A stretch of 19,816 nt of DNA from Deltaproteobacteria bacterium (GTDB taxonomy: Bacteria; Desulfobacterota; DSM-4660; Desulfatiglandales; B25-G16): NCBI GenBank assembly GCA_019308645.1, contig JAFDHR010000012.1, forward strand, positions 1 to 19,816, read 5' to 3'. Shown here piece by piece: positions 15,097 through 19,816 of the stretch (positions are counted from its first letter, which is position 1; each line of letters starts with the position of its first letter). A program made the translations under genes and the position numbers. The notes beneath the pieces were generated by a model. It saw only the letters and a program-made list of their open reading frames with translations. It was not told the DNA's origin and ran no database searches.

Positions 15097-16926
15097 TCTT
15101 GCCTTCTTAAAATAGCACTCAAGTATTTTTTTTGCAATCGGTGCCGCTACACCTCCTCCTGTGCCGCTATGCTCTATAAGGATGGCTAATGCTATCGCTG
15201 GATTTTCAGCAGGAGCAACAGCCACAAACCACGCATGATCTCTAAATTTATATGGAATATCCCTTTCCTTTTCCGACTCATTTTTTTCTGGCAAAGCGAT
15301 TACCTGAGAAGTTCCGGTTTTCCCAGCAACTTTTATTTGGTCAAGCCTTGCCCTTCTTCCCGTTCCATGGGGCTCATTCACAACACCAACCAAGGCCTTT
15401 TTTATCAACTCCATATTTTCTTTTTTTACACTCCAGCGATGTGATGAATGCGGCTTGAATTTAAATAGTTTCTCCTTGTCATCTCTCTCTACCCATTTCG
15501 TTACCTGTGGTTTAAAAAGAACACCCCCGTTAAAAAAGGCTGATGCAAATCTTACCATTTGGATAGGCGTTATAAGTACAAAACTTTGTCCAATTGCTAC
15601 AGACAATGTCTCACCTTCCTCCCATGGAACATGCCATCTCCCTAACTTCCAGGCCCTATCTGGAATAAGACCCTCCTTTTCATCTCCTAACTGAAGGTTC
15701 GTTTTAGAACCAAGGCCAAGGATCTTGGCATATTTTGCAATCGTATCTATCCCTATCTTCTGGCCCATTTTATAAAAGTAGACATCGCATGATTCTACTA
15801 ATGCCCTGTGTAGATCAACGTAGCCGTGTCCTTCCTCTTTCCAATCACGATATAGCCTTCCTTTAAACCTATAGCTTCCTCCACAAAAGACTTTTTCGTC
15901 GGGATCAATAACTCCTTCTTCTAATCCCGCTAGGGCTACAACTATTTTGAAAACAGAGCCTGGTGGATATTGGCCTGAGATTACCCTATTTTGCAGCGGA
16001 AAGCGAAGGTTAGAAATCAATTGTTTCCATCCCTTCTCGTCCATCCCTTTGGCAAAATCATTAGGGCTAAAGCTCGGGCTGCTTGCCATAGTCAATACCT
16101 CTCCAGTCATTGGATTCATGGCAATAATAGCGCCTGCTCGATTCTTCAGGGAACTCTCTGCCAGCATTTGAAGGTCTTTATCTATTGTGAGATATATATT
16201 AAATCCTGGCTCTGCCGCCCTTTGGTATAACACCCTTAATCTTCTGCCAGACGCATCTACCTCAACCTGTTGCCCTCCCCTAATACCATTCAAATATCTT
16301 TGCCATTTTTTTTCTACGCCAAATTTTCCCACAAAATCCCCGCTCTTATTCTTTTTATATATCTCCTTATTAAGCTGTTCTTTGTCAATTTCCCCAAGGT
16401 AGCCGATGAGATGGGCAGCAAGAGGACCATATAGATAGTGCCTTTTTGGCTTTACCTCGATAATTACACCTGGCATATAAAAAACATTCGTTTCTATTCT
16501 AGCCAACTCATCTCTCGTGAGGCCCTTTTTTATGGAAACAGAATTAAATGGGTTCTGTCGTAAGCCCTCATTTATCTTTTTTTTAGCAGACAGGCCATCG
16601 ATCTCTATCAATCTGCCTATATCATCTATTAGCCCATCAAGGTTTTTAATATCCTTTGGGACCACTCCTAAGGCAAAGGATGCTCTGTTGTCGACCAGAA
16701 GCTCACCGTTTCTGTCAAAGATCATCCCTCTTACAGGTAAAATATCTCTTAAATCTATTCTGTTGCTCTCTGATTTTTCCCTATATTGGGCCCCGCTAAT
16801 GATTTGTAAAAACCATAACCGTACAAACAAAATGCCAACTATAATGACGACAAAGAGAGTCAGTTTTTTTAGTCTTTTCTGATATATTTCGGATTCTATA
16901 GGATTAATCTTGGAACGCCACATCAT
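15079..16926 (-). CDS. mrdA: Penicillin-binding protein 2 (MrdA), elongasome transpeptidase
   Basis: PBP2 cross-links new peptidoglycan during rod elongation and activates RodA. The 615-residue product has a short cytoplasmic N-terminus, one membrane anchor (about 22-44), a pedestal domain (about 50-230) and a C-terminal transpeptidase domain. Active-site motifs are SVFK (324-327, catalytic S324 in PPGSVFK), SCD (379-381) and KTG (536-538 in VAGKTGTSQ). The RGMIFDRNGELLVDN stretch (66-80) is typical of class B enzymes. The start is ATG 16926 or the adjacent in-frame ATG 16923, with AGGGA upstream. It follows mreD by 20 nt. The last four residues lie in repeat sequence, so the C-terminus may be altered relative to relatives. 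Confidence 0.96.
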   Translation of the reverse strand: MMWRSKINPIESEIYQKRLKKLTLFVVIIVGILFVRLWFLQIISGAQYREKSESNRIDLRDILPVRGMIFDRNGELLVDNRASFALGVVPKDIKNLDGLIDDIGRLIEIDGLSAKKKINEGLRQNPFNSVSIKKGLTRDELARIETNVFYMPGVIIEVKPKRHYLYGPLAAHLIGYLGEIDKEQLNKEIYKKNKSGDFVGKFGVEKKWQRYLNGIRGGQQVEVDASGRRLRVLYQRAAEPGFNIYLTIDKDLQMLAESSLKNRAGAIIAMNPMTGEVLTMASSPSFSPNDFAKGMDEKGWKQLISNLRFPLQNRVISGQYPPGSVFKIVVALAGLEEGVIDPDEKVFCGGSYRFKGRLYRDWKEEGHGYVDLHRALVESCDVYFYKMGQKIGIDTIAKYAKILGLGSKTNLQLGDEKEGLIPDRAWKLGRWHVPWEEGETLSVAIGQSFVLITPIQMVRFASAFFNGGVLFKPQVTKWVERDDKEKLFKFKPHSSHRWSVKKENMELIKKALVGVVNEPHGTGRRARLDQIKVAGKTGTSQVIALPEKNESEKERDIPYKFRDHAWFVAVAPAENPAIALAILIEHSGTGGGVAAPIAKKILECYFKKARMVSAQ

Positions 16927-16946
16927 AAACTATCCCTCAAAAATAG

Positions 16947-17531
16947 CTATAAATAGGCCAGAGATCCTTTTTGGGCGCTATCCTGGCTTTCTTTTCCCCT
17001 TAGCAAACCTAGGAAATAAAATAAAAGTGGGGTAATCAGGCTCGTTATTACAATAGAAACGGAGAATACAATAAAAGGAGTCAAGGCGATAAATTGCCTG
17101 ATAGAGAGAAATCTACCTATAATCAGGAGAAGCGACCACTTAGCCAAAAGAAAAAAGACCACCAATAACATCGAGGTCTTGATATTGTTGAGATCTAACA
17201 ATCGTCGCCAATAACTAACTCCAAGAAGAACAGCGGAATAGGTAAAAGCAAATAAACCAAACTGACATTGAGAAAATATATCTGTCAATATCCCCATAAA
17301 AAAAGCAAGGCAACTAGCCTTATCGTCCTGATCTTTTGCGACAAGATATATCAGGAAGATAGGGATGATATCAAAATCTAACCATTCGATCCTTAACAAA
17401 TGGTTTATGCTTCCCCTTAAAATTACAAAAAGGCCACATGTCAACCAAATTAAAGGATAAAAAAATATCCTGTCCTCTTTCCATAACTTTAAGAATTTAC
17501 TAATCTTCAATCCAGTACCGTAGTGCGTCAA
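16947..17531 (-). CDS. mreD: Rod shape-determining protein MreD
   Basis: MreD is a small polytopic membrane protein of the elongasome. The product is up to 194 residues with five or six hydrophobic helices (from about IFFYPLIWLTCGLFVILRG to TPLLFYFLGLLRG) and a short hydrophilic tail. The family is poorly conserved, but IPIFLIYLVAKDQDDKASCLAFFMGILTDIFS matches its typical central region, and position between mreC and mrdA settles it. No ATG lies near the expected N-terminus. The longest frame starts at TTG 17531; TTG 17510 is another choice and gives 187 residues. The first codons border repeat-like DNA, so the original 5' end may have been changed. Confidence 0.88.
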   Translation of the reverse strand: MTHYGTGLKISKFLKLWKEDRIFFYPLIWLTCGLFVILRGSINHLLRIEWLDFDIIPIFLIYLVAKDQDDKASCLAFFMGILTDIFSQCQFGLFAFTYSAVLLGVSYWRRLLDLNNIKTSMLLVVFFLLAKWSLLLIIGRFLSIRQFIALTPFIVFSVSIVITSLITPLLFYFLGLLRGKESQDSAQKGSLAYL

Positions 17532-17776
17532 TCCACAAATACATTGACGTATTTGACAGCTTGTTTTAGCAATATTGCTTACGCAACACTAAGTTCTGCC
17601 CTCGGCCATGAGCCTGTCGAGAGCCTCCAGGTCGAGCGACTCGGGCCGAACGGAGAAAAGAAGTGTGCCGTTGAACTAATGAATCGCTGTGTTCAGGGTT
17701 GTGAATTTGAGATTCCCGCTCCTCTCGCGAACGGAATTTAAAGCTTTCTTCTAAAATGGGCCCGCTCCTTCAATCG
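17532..17776. other. Mosaic repeat-like gap between mreC and mreD
   Basis: This 245-bp gap has no credible gene. It holds CGTCAAT/ATTGACG inverted arms (about 17526-17549), the palindrome GCAATATTGC (17569-17578), and a GC-rich stretch with TCGGCC/GGCCGA arms (about 17602-17650) that stands out from the AT-rich surroundings. These genes are usually almost adjacent, so this looks like inserted repeat DNA. No transposase or clear ends are seen. Confidence 0.5.
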
Positions 17777-18619
17777 TCAATCATTCATTTGTTCCTCTGG
17801 TATAAAACCTGCTCTCAGAATTACGAGAATCTCTTCCAACTTTGAACAATCTACAGCTGAAACTACCATAACATCCTTGAATAGCCTATCAGGAGAATCC
17901 TTTATCTTTTTAACTGTGCCCAGGTAAAGCCCCTTGGGAAATACGCTCCCCAATCCTGAGGTTACAATCGCATCACCTGTTTCTATATCACATGCCTTTA
18001 TTACATAATCAAAGGAGCATTCACTTAATCCTCTTCCTTTAAGCATGCCTCTGCATCTTGATCTCTGAACCAATCCATCAACAGCACTGTTTTGATCTGT
18101 AACCAATAATACCTGTGCATAATTCGGTGAAACAGAAACTGTCCTTCCCACAACTCCTTTCGAATTAACCACCGGCATGTTTATCTTAAGGCCGTCGTTT
18201 TCCCCTTTATCAATAATTATGGATTTAAACAATACGCTTGAATCCCATCCAATCACCTTCGCTGGCAAAAAGGTCTCTTCGGTATTTTCTTGAAATTTAA
18301 GGAGTTGTTGCAGGCGCTGGTTAGTCAACAATAGTTCTTGATATCTGCTGTTTTCTATCTCGAGGAGGTCTATCTTTTTGTTGAGACGCAAGTTCTCTTG
18401 ACCTGTCTCGACTAAGAAAAAATAATTCTTCCATATATCCCTTGCTGTGGATATTGTTCCGATAAAAATTTTTTGAAAGGGGGCAGTAATCTCAATTGCA
18501 AGCTTTTCTGCAGGATTCCATCCCTGTCCCTTGCCAATGCTGAGAGACAGCAGGATTAGGGATAAGAGAATAAAAATATAGGAAATCCATTTTGCCCTAT
18601 GCTCTAAAAAAATGGTCAA
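17777..18619 (-). CDS. mreC: Rod shape-determining protein MreC
   Basis: MreC is an anchored periplasmic scaffold that links MreB filaments to PBP2. The 280-residue product has a single N-terminal membrane helix (about 13-30, SYIFILLSLILLSLSIG). A periplasmic coiled coil follows (about 70-112, ENLRLNKKIDLLEIENSRYQELLLTN). The C-terminal double beta-barrel domain includes KSIIIDKGENDGLKINMPVVNSKGVVGRT and VTSGLGSVFPKGLYLGTV, both characteristic. The start appears to be TTG at 18619, 24 nt after mreB, with TTAGG upstream; no ATG is nearby in frame. Confidence 0.96.
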   Translation of the reverse strand: MTIFLEHRAKWISYIFILLSLILLSLSIGKGQGWNPAEKLAIEITAPFQKIFIGTISTARDIWKNYFFLVETGQENLRLNKKIDLLEIENSRYQELLLTNQRLQQLLKFQENTEETFLPAKVIGWDSSVLFKSIIIDKGENDGLKINMPVVNSKGVVGRTVSVSPNYAQVLLVTDQNSAVDGLVQRSRCRGMLKGRGLSECSFDYVIKACDIETGDAIVTSGLGSVFPKGLYLGTVKKIKDSPDRLFKDVMVVSAVDCSKLEEILVILRAGFIPEEQMND

Positions 18620-18643
18620 TTATTTTAAACCTAACCGTTTTGA

Positions 18644-19752
<1,109 letters not shown>

Positions 19753-19776
19753 ATAATTTTAATTTATAACCCACTA

Positions 19777-19805
19777 TACATAATTAATTTTACAAAATTT
19801 ATCAA
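19777..19805 (-). promoter_or_regulatory. Candidate mreB promoter
   Basis: Minus-strand TTGATA (19805-19800) and TATGTA (19782-19777) are 17 bp apart, in very AT-rich DNA. Transcription would start near 19770, giving a leader of about 90 nt that includes the repeat hairpin. AT-rich DNA produces chance matches, so confidence is moderate. Confidence 0.45.
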
Positions 19806-19816
19806 ATATAAAATAT

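Noticed and set aside
14907..15137. Minus-strand 76-codon frame overlapping the mrdA end and the inverted-repeat element
   Set aside because: It runs through palindromic repeat DNA and in another frame through mrdA; composition is unlike the neighbouring proteins and there is no ribosome-binding site.

Overview
The window is a nearly gap-free, one-directional stretch of bacterial chromosome. Every convincing gene lies on the minus strand, so transcription runs from the high-coordinate end to the low one. The DNA is fairly AT-rich. It looks like a rod-shaped, Gram-negative-type bacterium: it has the MreBCD/PBP2/RodA elongation machinery, FtsE, ZapA and a ZapB-like protein, RNase Y and 6S RNA. 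Its rotary ATPase is of the V/A type. The zapB-zapA-6S-rny order resembles Desulfobacterota/Nitrospirota-like lineages and several uncultured phyla, but I cannot name a taxon with confidence. The many small palindromic intergenic repeats fit such lineages.

In transcription order: (1) 19678-13536 holds mreB, mreC, mreD, mrdA (PBP2) and rodA, the lateral-wall elongasome. (2) 13233-12832 is a bactofilin. (3) 12665-3850 is a complete nine-gene V/A-type ATPase operon in the classical order H-I-K-E-C-F-A-B-D. (4) 3701-3543 is a short membrane-protein ORF of 52 residues. (5) 3423-835 holds zapB-like, zapA, a 6S RNA recognised from its sequence and closing stem, and rny, behind a near-consensus sigma70-type promoter. 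(6) 561-1 is the N-terminal part of ftsE, cut by the window edge.

The first and last blocks build and divide the cell envelope. The middle block is an ion-coupled rotary ATPase. Its proteolipid (K) carries every residue position of the Enterococcus hirae sodium site (Leu56, Thr59, Gln60, Gln110, Glu139), so sodium coupling is predicted.

The non-coding DNA is the least ordinary part. A palindromic repeat of about 50 bp occurs three times in the same orientation, upstream of mreB, rodA and the ATPase E gene. The copy before rodA is split by a 296-bp element with 31-bp inverted ends and by a second small hairpin, and its outer edge encodes the last residues and stop of PBP2. A heptamer tandem array fills the whole gap between the ATPase B and D genes. 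A 169-bp long-hairpin element lies between the bactofilin and rodA. Mosaic repeat-like DNA separates mreC from mreD, and both of those genes appear to start with TTG. I found no tRNA, rRNA, CRISPR array, transposase or phage gene. Nothing here is clearly a new multi-gene system; the novelty is in the repeats, the sodium-type proteolipid and the small ORF.
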